The translations under genes were made by a program, and so were the position numbers. The notes beneath the pieces were generated by a model, which saw nothing but the letters and a program-made list of their open reading frames with translations, had not been told where the DNA came from and searched no databases. Of a DNA stretch of 64,000 nucleotides, positions 24,561 through 36,460 are shown in pieces (positions within the stretch are counted from its first letter, which is position 1; each line of letters starts with the position of its first letter). Source of the stretch: Pelargonium tetragonum (taxonomy: Eukaryota; Streptophyta; Magnoliopsida; Geraniales; Geraniaceae); assembly GCA_036897445.1 (NCBI GenBank), contig JAYMTL010000056.1, positions 45,443-109,442 on the forward strand, read 5' to 3'.

Positions 24561-27500
24561 TAAAACTTTATGGATTCTTTTTTAGCTTGTTTCATAAGCC
24601 GACTTTTAAGCAAGTCAATCTACAAATTACCAAACCCCTTTAAAGTAAGCAATGTACTAGTACTTACTTATAGGGACCTACTTAAAATAACCCAAGCTCT
24701 GTGTACCCGCTTACTAATTATACCAATACAACTGGTAGTTCTAATTATATAATTACGAGCAGGAAACTTTACAGAGAACAATATTTAGATACTTCATCTT
24801 AAATTAGAAAGGCTCGAGGAACACCTAAAAAATTTTTTTTTGAAAACCCCTCAAAGAGAGTACTAACTTGTCTTGTGCTATACCACAGTTATAGAAGTTG
24901 CTCCTTTGGAGATTTTTAACATGGACAGTATCTCTTACTTCTAAGAATTTTAAGTATTCTAGCATACTATTAATTATAAAAAATAGAAAGCCAGTTTCGT
25001 TCTAAGAGACTGTACCTTCCTTGATTCAGTAAATATAAAGCTGCGCTAGATACGTGTATTGATATACTATATAGATATAGCTACTTATGTAACTGTAACT
25101 CCAGCTCTTATCATAATCGTAGAATGTTCAAATTACCTTTCATGGGCGCTGGAAAGTTATAATATTCTCCCCAATTGAGTACTCTCTTTTAATTAATTTA
25201 ATGTCATCTCTTGGAAATAAGTTTAGGCCCAGCGGTACCTTGACCAGAGTAAGATATATATACTGTACCTTTAGTTGTCTATCTCGTTGTAAGATTATAG
25301 TTTGACTTATTAGGGAGCCTTTATTTTAAGGAGTTTACATCTTCCATAACCCGTACAATCCATCTTACATTTAAGTTTTATGTATGCCACTACCCGTCTA
25401 TTTCTGGAGGAGGTTCTATTTTTAGGAATGCCTTGTAGAATATCCATTAAAATTCCTTATCTACACAATTAAGACATTTAAGGAGTAGCTAATTCATCGA
25501 ATTTGTCCTTCAATGTAATTTGGTACCAAAACCCGGGGATCCCCCGCAAATTTCTCACTGCTCTTAATATTTTTTTGCGGTATTACTAAAAGGAGGCCCC
25601 CCAGAATATGTATCTTAAAAAGGTTCTAATTCCTACGTTTTGCAGAATCCCTTAAGCCCCTCTTCAGCTTTTGGTTTATACTAACTCTAGGCTCTTTAAC
25701 TTTTTATATAGAGTTTTATAGGGATCCCCTCGAAAAGAAGGATTGCAGGCTTGGGCTCAGAATATAAAGCCGGATTTTCTTTATATAATATAAGCACTTC
25801 GGGACTTTAACTAAAGAAAAATCTCATCCTTTGTGTGTGTAACTATCATACACAGTATAATTCAAATTTAGTCAGTCCGTTTACTTTTCCCTTGATCCAA
25901 GCAAGCCTTAAGATTAAAAGGGCTCCTTATAGAAGTTATACCCCACTTTTGTAGTAAGGAAAATCAAGAATGAGTGGTATATGCAGTAGCCGCTACTTTA
26001 TACCAAATTCTAACAACAGATTGATCTTTATAGAAGTTGTATCTTATCTATACAAGTCTATGCAAGGATTTTTAAGAGTGGGTCGATTCAGAGATTTAGC
26101 TACCCTAGTAATAAAAAGTCATTTTTAATAAATAGCTCTTAGTTTGGGCAGAGCAAGGTTTAATTAAAGTACTACTTTTGTTTTATACACGGTTCAACTT
26201 TCCTTTACCTCCCCCAAAAATTGTGAACTTAAAGATTCTTGTTAAGCTCCTCAGTTAGAGGTTTTTCACATAAGGCTTAGTCCAGTTGGGATCGCTCAAT
26301 TCAATAGAGAGGGGATTCCCTTTTTCTAATAAGAGGTGCCTGCAAAATTTCACAGGAATTCTCGGGGTCAAAATCAAAATCTCAGTAGTGGACACAAAAG
26401 GGTATTTTATAGAAATCTCGGTTAAACTTTTAGAAAGGAACCACTCGATAACCATCGGATATACAAATACAATTATTTATAAAAAGCTACAGCAGGGAAC
26501 TCTTTATAAAATAGAGCCTACTTTCGGTTTTATATAACTATCCTTAAAAAAGTGTTTACTTTGGTCTCCCAAAGGACGAACTCATTTCGATTGACTGGCC
26601 ATAGAATCTGATTGAGAGAATCTCCCGCACACAGTGGGTTCGAAGGGTACGCCGACCCTAATATAAAATCAAGAAAGTTTCGGGTTAGTTAACTTGTATA
26701 AGTATAAATATGGAAAACTTATTACCAATTATATGGCCGCTATTAGATCTTTGAGACTTCTCCTTGCGAGAATTCCTACGTCGTTTTGAGAGGCCCCTTT
26801 TAACTAAACTTTTTTAAGACGTTCTATATGTAGTTTTTTTAGAAAATGTTAGGAAATAAAAACTAGACTTCCCTTATAATATAAGCACCTATTACCCCCC
26901 AAGCATACACGACACATACTTCTGAAAAGACTTCCTATATCATATACCCTACCCATATCCTGCCAACTTTTAGAAATCTGGTTAGCTTTAGTGAGACTTT
27001 GAATGAGCTTCCTTATTAGATTATCTAAGGAACTTGTAAATCAAACTAAACTACTAGAACTAGACATATAGAATTGTATTTGAAAAAGAAATATATATAT
27101 AAGAAAAACCTAAAGAGCCCCGGGATCCCGCTTAAACTTTATCTAACAAATCCCGAGTTTCAACAATTCGTAAGGGATGGGGCAAAAGCTAGTTATAGAC
27201 TACGTTTTCCTGGCTTGTTAAGGCCCTTTTTTCCAAAGTCTTGCACTTTTGAGTGTTAGAGCTTTTTACTTAATTAAGATAGAATATTTATGAAACAAGA
27301 GCTTAAGGTATCCAAATGACAATTAGTCCTTGCAGAAAGATATAAAATACCCTCCGCCTATGCAAAGAACCAATTCTCTGAATAATGAAATTAAAAGCTT
27401 TCAATGTAGCTTATTAATTCTGTGAAAAAGTTAGCTTTTTGCTCGGTAAAGTTAGACCGGAGAACAGCTGTGTATACTAAAATTTTCTCTTAGCTTAGAT

Positions 27501-29084
27501 AGAATTACTCATTTATTCCACTATACAAGGAGCCTTTACTCCGCCCTTTTTTCTGAAGCCTCGTAAATAAAAAGGTGGAAGTTAAAAAGGGCTTCAATTT
27601 CCAAGGCCATGATATAAAAAGTATTAGAGTAAACAAATTTACCTACCGTTGGCAGGAGAGTAAAGACTCTTTGAGAGGGGTTAACATCACCTTGAAATTA
27701 TGGATTAAAAGTATAAGCCTAGCTCTTAAGAGGAGAGGTCTAGGTATTGAGAGTAACACAAAGTAGGTATACGGAAAGCAAGTACAGGTTGTAAGATCCA
27801 GACCAAGAGTACTAGGTATCATCATGAAAAGTAAAGGGGTTGCTTGTTCCCTTGTTTCAAGTTTCTCAAAATATAAGTAATAGAACCCCTAGTACAAAGA
27901 AGACTAATGCCCTCATAGTTATAGCTACAGGAGTGAGGGCCTCGTACCCCTTTATGGAAGAGGTTGACATACTAAAAAATGAAATTGAACTCGTATAAGT
28001 ATATACACACCCTAGCCTAAGAGAGAGGCTTTATTACCCAGGGGTTCCTAAAACTTCTTTTAGAAAAACGTAAATTTGTAGTATAATTTACCTATGAGTT
28101 AGGGAGCCACTTTAATACTCTTTATAAAGATATTCAAAAAGTTTTTCCTTGTTTATACAACTCTCAAAGAAATATCAGGAACTTGTACTTATAACTACTG
28201 GAACTCTAAAAAACTCTTTTACGCTTACCTATAGGGACCCACAACGTTGTATATAACGACAAAAAGGCCCCCTAAGAATTTTTCTCTTTTTTATCTGGGT
28301 TCTTAAAGCTCTTTGTTCTAGTATTAAAATTTTAGGCCAATATCTAATTTTTTCCCTTTTTCTTAGAATTTCCATAGCCCCTTTTTATGTAATGTTTTAA
28401 AAGTGATGGTGTTTCCGAGTACATTGGAGTTTCCGCAGCTCTTAATTAATTTGGGCATAACCTCAAAGTTTGATTTTACTTGTGCAAATCAAGGGGTCCT
28501 ATCCTAATTAGAAAGAATATAATGGGTTTTTCTATTTTATTCCTCCGCTTTTTTAGGTTTTAGGTATGGGGGTTCCCCAAGCCCAGCTGCTAAAGTTAAG
28601 AATTCTAGTAATTAAAACAGGCCCAGTTTAGTAGACTCTTTGGAGGACCCCCCCTTGCCACTCTGCATATAGTGTATAATTTAAGCCCTTGGAGTTCCTA
28701 GTCTATGGTATAAAGAAGTTAATATTATCCGAGACAGTTCCAAATAAAAGATTGCTTTGAAGCGATAAAAGCCCTAGACAAAAACCAAGGCAGAACTTGA
28801 GGCTGGTTAACACGAATTTAATAAGTTCAAATATCCAGCCATCACGGGGGCCCCTGCGGTTAATAGCCTAGAAAAACTTAAAGAATATAGAAGCAAGTAG
28901 CTCTTAATAAAGGGAAATTCAATTTCCTAGCGAAACAGTTTGCTTAAAGCTTCTTTTTCTTTAGAGTGTACTACGAAAAGCATTTTTTATGTTTTATATA
29001 GCGAGATAAATCTCGCCTACTCTTTTTTACTTACCTCTAATCAATTCGGGTTGTACTAGAAAATTCTTTAGTTGCTTACTCTAT
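24561..29084. other. Non-coding background
   Basis: No gene visible. Overlapping opposite frames at 26255-26455 (minus) and 26286-26537 (plus, 83 codons), and plus frames at 24570-24752 and 27074-27259, show no recognisable motif. A short repeat fragment near 27.7 kb is listed separately. GGGCCC is present at 28848-28853. Confidence 0.6.
27690..27840 (+). repeat. Probable DR-A-related fragment, copy M
   Basis: AGAGTAACACAAA (27750-27762), followed by AGTAGG, matches AGAGTAACACAAA at 41474-41486, which is followed by AAGTAG. Upstream, GAGGTCTAGG here parallels GGAGGTCCG there. The two clearly share ancestry with each other; membership of DR-A rests on the neighbouring box in copy L and on a CTAGGTCTAGAGG phrase in copy J. 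Frames of about 60 codons on both strands here are not gene-like. Confidence 0.4.
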
Positions 29085-29530
29085 TTTTAGGTTGAGAGTA
29101 ACTCTTTCCTAAAACCCTAACCTATTACCTTAGATAATCCTATACAATTTTATACAATACTTTATAACAATAAGTACTCTAATAAACTACTATAGCTAAA
29201 CCCATTAAGACACTAACTATAACTACAGTAAGCTATAACAAGAACAAGAGTACAGGTATACTAACCCTAACTCTAATAATAAAGAATTCTCTCCTAGCTC
29301 TAGCTCATAAACAAGTAGAAAAGGTAAGAGAAAGATAAAGAAAAAAGAAGTAAGTCAAGGAAATAGAAATCCAAATCAAACAAGTAAAACAAAGAAAGAA
29401 GAATCTAGGTCAAGGTCTATCGCGAATGTGCATGCATACTCACTCAAACAACTAATACTACGCATTACCTCACTAGCGTTCTGGTCGGGAATAGAAACTA
29501 TTACACTATCCCATTATTCAACACTCATAT
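29085..29530 (+). repeat. Dispersed repeat DR-A, copy E
   Basis: Starts with the 27-bp dyad block (29086-29112, reverse complement of 2662-2688), then the TAGCTCATAAACAAG phrase, then AAGAAGTAAGTCAAGGAA (29345-29362), and ends near a CATTACCTCACTAGCGTT...GTCGG segment that aligns with the reverse complement of the 2180-2232 region in copy A. The order of landmarks is the same as in copy A read on its minus strand, so this is a near-complete plus-oriented copy of about 450 bp. No open frame survives. Confidence 0.7.
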
Positions 29531-30499
29531 TGTCAAGATTTGACTTCTTTGCTCTTATTAAATAGAACTTTGTAAGCCTTCTACTTATCAGCAAAAAGAG
29601 TAAGGCAATAAATTGCATATCAGCGCGCCTAATTTCCTTTGAGGTTGAGCTAAAGGGTTTTCGATAAAGAGAATTGAAGATTTATAGAATTATTTAAATA
29701 AGGTCAATGTTGATATTTCTATTTGTATATAAAGTTCATAAGTTAAATGTAAGAATATCTATCTTGGTCGAGAAACAAGGAGGGTGCCTGCCTCTAAAGG
29801 AAACTTAGAGTACTCTGAAGGGGGAAACTTCCGTATATAATTCAATGTGTAACTGGGTCAGGACGATTCGGATTCCGAATTCAAATGGGTTATTGCATTC
29901 TTGTTTTTTAACAAAAAAGGGTTACTAACTCGTTTTTATCAAAGTACAACTCGTGAAATTATACATTAAAGTTAGTTAAAAGGGAGTTCTTCTTTTCTGG
30001 CTACCTTATTAATTTAGAATCAAACCCTCGCAAGATTTATATAGCAGACAGGGACTTCCAGAATCCAGCATACCTTTCTGTTTATTTTGTTACAAATAGC
30101 CTAAAAAGGAGCAAATTAAGTAAAGTCTTTTTCATATCATAATTCGCGTTAAGGTCGAAATTCTAAACAAAAAGAGGTTAATTATAAGATAATATAGAAA
30201 GTTTGTTGCATGTGGGTTCCCTACGTAAGGTTTTTAAATCCAAGATATAAAGATAAAGGGAAAGGGTTTACAGACTATTGTACAAAAAGGGCAACCTCGC
30301 TTGATATATGTACCTGGTAAAAAGTACCATACCTATATAGCAGATACTTCCTAAACACTCTTTGTATTAAGATTATTCAAGAGAGTTCCTCGTTGTAAAA
30401 AATTTACCTTAGGTTTTTATTACTTACCTTGCTACAGATACAGGAAACTAACAACGGAGGAAGTAACCTTCTCAAAGCGAATTTTACTGGCTAGTAAGA
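29531..30499. other. Non-coding background
   Basis: No open frame of interest and no RNA-like structure seen. Confidence 0.6.
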
Positions 30500-31320
30500 A
30501 AGCTATTAAGAAAACAAGAAGATTTAGGACTATTCACAGGACTTGAACCTTGGACATTTAGAACCCTTTTACAATGAAAAAAGATACTAAATTGCTTGGC
30601 TTTAGGTCTTTTGCTAACTAAAAAACTTGAGAGGAGTAAGCCCACACTCATCTATTGCTTTGTTTGGGAAGTACCCTCTTTTAATAAAAATACAAGAGTT
30701 CAAGTTCCATACTTTACTTTAGACTATAAGATAAACTTGCCTTACTTACTAAGACGGAGAAATCCAGCTTTACCGGAAACTCCTCACTTGAATGCCTTTC
30801 ATTAAAACTTCAGGAACAAATCAACTCTATTGTAAATAGTTTCAAAAGGTTTAGCTGCCAAGCTAGTCAGAGGTGTTCTTCTTCCTATTTAGATAAAGAC
30901 TCTTTTTGGGAAGAAGCTCTGATTCAAGGTGAAATGAGGCATTACCTATTCTTTCAATAAGCCTTGAGGGAACTGTTTTCTTATTAGGTCAAGTTCCTGA
31001 ACAAATTTCTCTAAGTGAAAGACTGAAGAGAGATTCCAGAATTTCAACTTATAAAGGGAGGTGCAAAAGTCCTATTCCCTTAACACTAACCCCAATCAGT
31101 AAGACTTTCATTTGAAATTGAATTCCTCCTTTTTTTCAACAGAGATTTGAGACTCCCAGTTGAAGCCCCTTTTTGATTCCTTGTGCGTTAAAATTCACTA
31201 AGTTTTAATTATTTACCTTCGAAACAGCCTTGCTTGGAAAACTCCTAGTGGAAGATATAGGTTACTTTATGCGCCTTTAACTTACTCACCTTCCAATTCT
31301 TTATTTCTAAGTAGTCTAGG
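30500..31320. other. Less AT-biased island 4
   Basis: The texture is like islands 1 to 3, with fewer TA steps. The 69-codon plus frame at 30596-30805 has no recognisable motif. I could not align it confidently to islands 2 or 3, so the grouping is by composition only. Confidence 0.35.
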
Positions 31321-32749
31321 CTAACTAATTAGTAGAGCCAAGGACGAAGAACTAAATTATAGCAAATAACAAAAAAGTGGGGATCCAACTGCTAAGTGAA
31401 CCCGTGTCCTTGGTAATTACTCAGGCTTCAATAAAAAGGCCCGGGTAGCGTACTCCGTTTACATAAGGAGTAAGTTAATAAAGTGTGGTGTTTAGTCAAG
31501 GAAGCCCCTCCTTTAGATAGAAAGGGAGACTTTTTACCCTTTTGAGATCCTAAATCGACCTAGTTGAAGTCTTTCCTTTTCTTTTCTTATTGGACTATCT
31601 ATAGTTAAAGAGTAATAGAGAATCGGAAACCCTTCTCAATCAATGTCTTTTTTTGTTTATTATTTACAAGGTACCGTAAAAAAAAGGCAAGACGCTAATC
31701 AGTAAAAGCAAAGGAGTTTCTGTTTGGAAGGTTTGTTAAAAGTAATAGGGGTCCCCTAAGTGTTAGGAATCCGGAATCACTTAGGTATAGTAAATATTAC
31801 AACGAGCCCTTCTATTAAAGTATCTTGCCTGGGCGAATGACAACAAAAATGAGATTTAGGTATAGGTAGTAGACCTGGGTTCTTTTGGATATTAGTGATG
31901 CAGGTTCAAGTCCACCGCCCTGTTTAAATTTAAATAAGAAACCCAGCGTCGTGACTAAAGGAGGCTCTTAAACAAAATTTTTTGAGATCTTCCTGAGTAA
32001 TGCATTAGAACTTTAGAGCACTGCACAGTTCCAAGCCCTGCCATATATCCGGATTGCTCGTAACGTCAAAAGAGTATCTTAGAACTTTCATATGACCCGG
32101 AATCTTAGAGACAAGATTTCCTATTTCTTTTTTTTTCTTAATAAACTCATTTGGGACTACCGCAACCCCAAAAATTTCCAGCGTCAAACAAAAGGATAAA
32201 ATATGGAATACGGGGTTTTATAGCTATTAGCCTGAATTACACGAAATGAAAAGGGACTTAAGAAGCTAAGCATTACTATACTAAACTGAAGCTTCCTTTA
32301 GGACACGTACTTTTCAAAAGGCACTCTATTTTCTATTTCAAGGATTTTTACTTTTTACTCAGAGTATTGATTCAGTAATTCCTTTTGTATCTGTAATAAA
32401 GGACCCTTTGTTAGTTCTGGATATCTATAACAAGCGTCTACTTCTCGGGACCTCCTTGTGACAAGCTTTTTTATCGGTAATAATATTAAACCCCGGATAT
32501 GTAAAAGTCCTTTCCTAAAAAGTCAGTTTCATGTAGCATTTGAAATTAAGGAGATTGAAAATACTGCGAAGCTCGAGAGGTCTCTGGTCACCTACTATGT
32601 ATGAATTCCAAGGTAAGTCCATAGCTTATATTTCCAAAAAGTCCTTCCTTTCAAGAGTAAGAGAACAATTCATTTTTACTGGACTGGAAACATAAAACTA
32701 ACTCCTTACTTTATATCCTGGAATTCTTTGTATATTGGAATTGGGTTTA
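31321..32749. other. Non-coding background with a tRNA-like piece
   Basis: No protein gene visible; the 60-codon minus frame at 32005-32187 is not gene-like. A tRNA-like segment at 31853-31920 is listed separately. Confidence 0.6.
31853..31920 (+). pseudogene. Degenerate tRNA-like sequence, possibly trnP-UGG
   Basis: A strong T-loop string GGTTCAAGTCC (31903-31913) lies 12 nt after TTTTGGAT (31883-31890), which resembles the TTTTGGGT anticodon loop of organellar tRNA-Pro(UGG). A GGTA string upstream (31864-31867) is in the region of the D-loop. Neither the anticodon stem nor the full T-stem pairs (GCAGG against CCACC keeps three pairs), and no acceptor stem is found. It is likely a decayed tRNA; the Pro identity is tentative. 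Confidence 0.35.
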
Positions 32750-33140
32750 CCTTTCTCTTAGAGGCCCGACTCCGTATCTTATTCTGTGTACCTTACCTAC
32801 GAGCCTTGCTTCTCTTCGATACCTTCATAAACCTCTAAACTCTTCTTTGCCTAGAACTAAGGAAACAGATCGTAGTACATTGTCTCTTTAGCTACAGACT
32901 TTCAGGAAAGATCATGAGATCAAATCTTACACTCCGAAGCTTTTGCCTTTTCCATCCCTCCTCACTTCGTTCGGAGCCAAGACTAACTTGTTTTATCTTC
33001 CTGGGAACTAAACCCCTCTCACTTTGCTTTCCTACTCTCAATCTTAACTCCTTCTTTTCCTGCCTGTTTTACTCCTTTTATAATCCAGGGTCGATTTTAC
33101 TACTAATAAAATACTGTAGAAATCTTAGTGACTGGATATA
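32750..33140 (-). repeat. Dispersed repeat DR-A, copy F (fragment)
   Basis: GTACCTTACCTACGAGCCTT (from 32788) resembles GTACCTTTCTTACGAGCCTT (from 39229, copy I) with two differences in 20 bases, both transitions. CCGTATCTTATT upstream, read in reverse complement, gives AAGATACGG, like the box in copy C. A 75-codon plus frame (32914-33141) has no recognisable motif. Confidence 0.55.
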
Positions 33141-33514
33141 ATATGTCATCGTTTGTTTGTATCTGTTTGGCTTTTCCACAGGTACATTAGTAATTAGTAT
33201 AGATCCCTTATTTAAAAGTACTTTAGCAACAAAACCTTTCGATTATTAACAAAAATGAGCTTATATCTTATGAAAATTTTTATTATAAAAATAAGGATGA
33301 TAACTCAGTTGAATTCCTGTGACAGTAGTTGTGTAGCCTTTTTCAGCTATTGTACTCCCCAGTATGAGTATTTCAAAGTACTAAAACTAGAGGAATTCTA
33401 TCTTAAATAGTTACTTAGAGAGTGAGTAGCTACTTCTCTTTTTTTTAGTACTAGACTGGCTTTTAGCGATATGGGGTTCCTAATAGTTATCCTTCTTTAT
33501 CGTTGTATCCAAAA

Positions 33515-33538
33515 CTATGTCTTACGCTATGTCTTACG
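33515..33538. repeat. 12-bp perfect tandem duplication
   Basis: CTATGTCTTACG occurs at 33515-33526 and again at 33527-33538, followed by CATAG, which is complementary to the start of the unit (CTATG). Probably a slippage product. Confidence 0.85.
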
Positions 33539-34333
33539 CATAGTTCCTATTCAATTCCTAAAATTGACGAAAAGTTCGTAATGTCTGCATTGTTTATAAA
33601 CCCCGCCCCTTTTTTAAGTTTCAAATTATATAGTAATAAGAACTTCTTATTGGACTAACTATAGTCCGAACACTTCGGGGGAGGTGAGGCCAACCACTGA
33701 AATAGCAATGTACACATGTGAATCGTCTATCACGGGCTCTTTTTTAGCATCTCTTTATATAAGTTAGAATTTCTGGGTGGGTAAATGGAAGATTAGAAAT
33801 AGATATAAATAGTACTTTTTTATTTGATAAAATTGTCTAAGGATAATACCTCTTGTTCTATGCTCTTATCATAAAAATAAAAAAGGGTCCAAACCTTAAT
33901 TAGAGGTAAAGTCCTTTTCCCGACTGAGGGGGTACCAAAGAAGGGTAACGAACAATAGTATATTGATATAACTGCTTGCCTTATAGCACCCCAACTTATT
34001 CCTTGTTTCAGAAACTGGTAAAAGTACTGTACTAAAATAGTGGATCCCTAATTACCCTAAAACATTTTCAGAGAAATCCTAAGTTTATCCAAACGGCTCC
34101 TTTTTGGAATTAATATAGCAAATTCTTATAACTAGGGAACCCTTGAATTCCTGTAGTATAAAAGCACTACTTTTTTAGTCTATATAGAATCCCCAATCCC
34201 TCCCCGCACGCCAAGAGCCTCCTTTATTAGAAGCAATCCCAGTTCCAAGGCCTACCTGTTAGTATCGAGGATTTCTTTGACTAGCTGTTTAACTTGGTAA
34301 GCCAATAGAAAATACAAATTCATTACTGACTGA

Positions 34334-34357
34334 AGGAAGGCCGGGAGGAAGGCCGGG
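34334..34357. repeat. 12-bp G+C-rich tandem duplication
   Basis: AGGAAGGCCGGG occurs at 34334-34345 and 34346-34357 with no spacer. It is unusually G+C-rich for this window and contains the palindrome GGCC. Confidence 0.85.
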
Positions 34358-34569
34358 TCTTTATAGACTATAATATCAATGAAATACCCGGATTATTTTA
34401 ATATTTTAAAGCGCTTAATTCTTATTCTCCCTTATTCCTTTTGTTTTATTTATCATTAAAGGAGGAAACAAAACTTTTTTAGTTTAGTAGGAGAGAGTCC
34501 ATTTTCTGTAGCTTTGCGAGGGAGGAGTATATTGTTAATAAATGTGTATAGATACTTTATAATTATAAT

Positions 34570-35170
34570 ACCCAAATAACCTAGACTTCTTGACTTCCTT
34601 AAATTACTTACTTGTACCGGTTTCTTATTATATTCGTATTTATTTTAATAAGGAAGAAAGGTTAATTAATGTAATAGATACTTTTAGGTTTAGGTATACT
34701 GACTTACATTCTATAGCACACCAAATCCTTCTGATTTTGACTCATCTTTTTTTTGTGACCTAATTCTTAATGTCTTACTTACTTATTTGCTTTATACTGA
34801 TGTAGAGCGTTTAGAGAGAAAGCTTCTTAGATAAAGGGGCTGGTAAATTTGTAGCTAAAAAAGATATTAGAATCCATTGCTTATAACTCTTATAACCTAG
34901 GATACAAGGCTTCTTACTGTAGAGCTAGGGGATTCCTTAGAGCTAAGCTAGTTATTGTATCCTAATTGTTGCTATTGTATATTATTGCATATAGTATTAT
35001 ATCGGAAAGTAGTATTAAGTCTTAGTAAGTATAAATAACACAATATAATAGAATAATGTATCATTAGGCATTGTCTTATAGTATTGTTGCTTTTATAGTA
35101 TCTCTTTTGTATCTATAGTTTTTGTGTATTCCTCTAAGTTTTATAGTTCCTGTTAGTAGTTGAAGCAAAT
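34570..35170 (-). repeat. Dispersed repeat DR-A, copy G
   Basis: The segment CTAGACTTCTTGACTTCC near 34580 resembles the reverse complement of the AAGTCAAGGAAGTC stretch in copy C, and 34895-34990 carries CCTAGGATACAAGG and repeated TATTGTA phrases of the family. It is heavily decayed; limits are approximate and it may be two fragments. Confidence 0.45.
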
Positions 35171-36059
35171 AGAAAATGATATAAGAAAACTGACGTTAAA
35201 CAGGTAAAACGTAGAAACAAAAACCCCTAAACGTGCGATAAACTCAAGATTTTCCTTGACTAAAGGTAGGCAGACTTTTCATTCAGTGGACAGAGAGGCT
35301 TTATTTCATTTTCTAGTTAAAAGAGCAGGTCTTAGGAGAATTTGGAGATAAAATCTAAAATAAAGAGGAAATTTTTAAGTGATTCGGGGCCTTCTCTAAT
35401 TATTGGGCTTAAGTTTAGGGGTCAACTCTAAGGGCAGGTAATTAAAAGTCAAATTTGGGAGCTTCCGTGTTCCCCGGTATCCAATTTCAGATTAAAGTAA
35501 AGACAGCAGGGAAAGTAGTGCGTTTGCGATAAAGACTCTAGGAGGTTTCCTTCCCCTTTTACATTAGAACTCTTGGGTATATAGGTAGGGATTGGAGAAA
35601 TCCATTCCTAAGCGGTGGAGTTACCAAAGTGAAATTTTGTACTATGGATTTAAATCCAATTGGAAGAAATTTGCAACAATTCTTAAAAAATTGACTAGTC
35701 TTTTACCTTAAGTTACTTATCTAAATCTAGTCTTCCTTTCTTTTAGCAAGTTTTTTTGGTACCTCATAAGGTGCTTTGTTTTTATACCAGAGGCTTTTGG
35801 AGTCAACATTTCTATATAAATTGGAATTTCTATCCTTTTATAAACAAGTTTTGGATCATTACAAATAGAATAACCTTTAGAAAACTCCCACTAGGATACT
35901 TGTAAGAAAAACCGAGGGACTCCCTCCCTTAATAATTTGAATATTCAAAACCTGTTGCAATGAGGAATATATCCTAAGAATTTCCTAGACTTGCTTACCT
36001 ATCCCTTGTTAAACCTTTATCTATTTTATCCGAAGAAATTCCCTTTTTTATATTGTACC
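35171..36059. other. Non-coding background with a 14-bp palindrome
   Basis: No gene visible. TGGATTTAAATCCA (35645-35658) is a perfect 14-bp palindrome immediately followed by ATTGGA. The surrounding GGTGGAGTTACC string loosely recalls a tRNA but no arms form, so no tRNA is called. Confidence 0.55.
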
Positions 36060-36460
36060 TGCCTTAGTTGCCGCTGTCTTACTCTAAAGGGGTCCTTGTA
36101 TTAGGGGCCTTCTCGTTCCAGTCTGTACCACTTATCCTATTGATATTCCCTTTCTATTGTTAGTTAGACTTAGATCTGCTCTTAAACCTGGGTTAACTAG
36201 ATCAGTAAGTAAGGAACAAGAAAAAGGATCTCTATCTTAGCTATTAATAATAGAGTACCCTGTAATATACCTTGTTGCTTAGGAGGGAGGAGCTATACCT
36301 TTGGGGCTAATGCCTTATGCTCCTGGAATTACTGTAGCTATAGTCTTGCTATTGTATTCTTGTCTTGTATAGATAGTACTAGATTCTATTGGAATTTTTA
36401 TTAGTCTAAGACGCCTCGGTGTGTTATAGGCTTATCGCTTGGGAGGATATAAACTTAATA
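36060..36460 (-). repeat. Dispersed repeat DR-A, copy H
   Basis: The reverse complement of 36240-36300 (TATAGCTCCTCC, TAAGCA, GGTATA, TAGCTAAGATAG in order) aligns with 17459-17500 of copy C. CTTATCGCTTGGGAGG (36431-36446) corresponds to TTTATCGTTTAAGAGG in copy A (2149-2164), with four differences, all C/T or G/A transitions. GTCTAAGACGCC near 36401 parallels GTCTAAGATGCATT in copy I near 39011. No coding potential remains. Confidence 0.65.

Larger units (their letters stand above)
33141..34569. other. Non-coding background with two tandem duplications
   Basis: No gene visible. It contains the 12-bp tandem repeats at 33515-33538 and 34334-34357, listed separately. Confidence 0.6.

Noticed and set aside
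35605-35670. tRNA around GGTGGAGTTACC and TTTAAATCC
   Set aside because: The apparent arm is a simple 14-bp palindrome; no acceptor, D- or T-stem forms.
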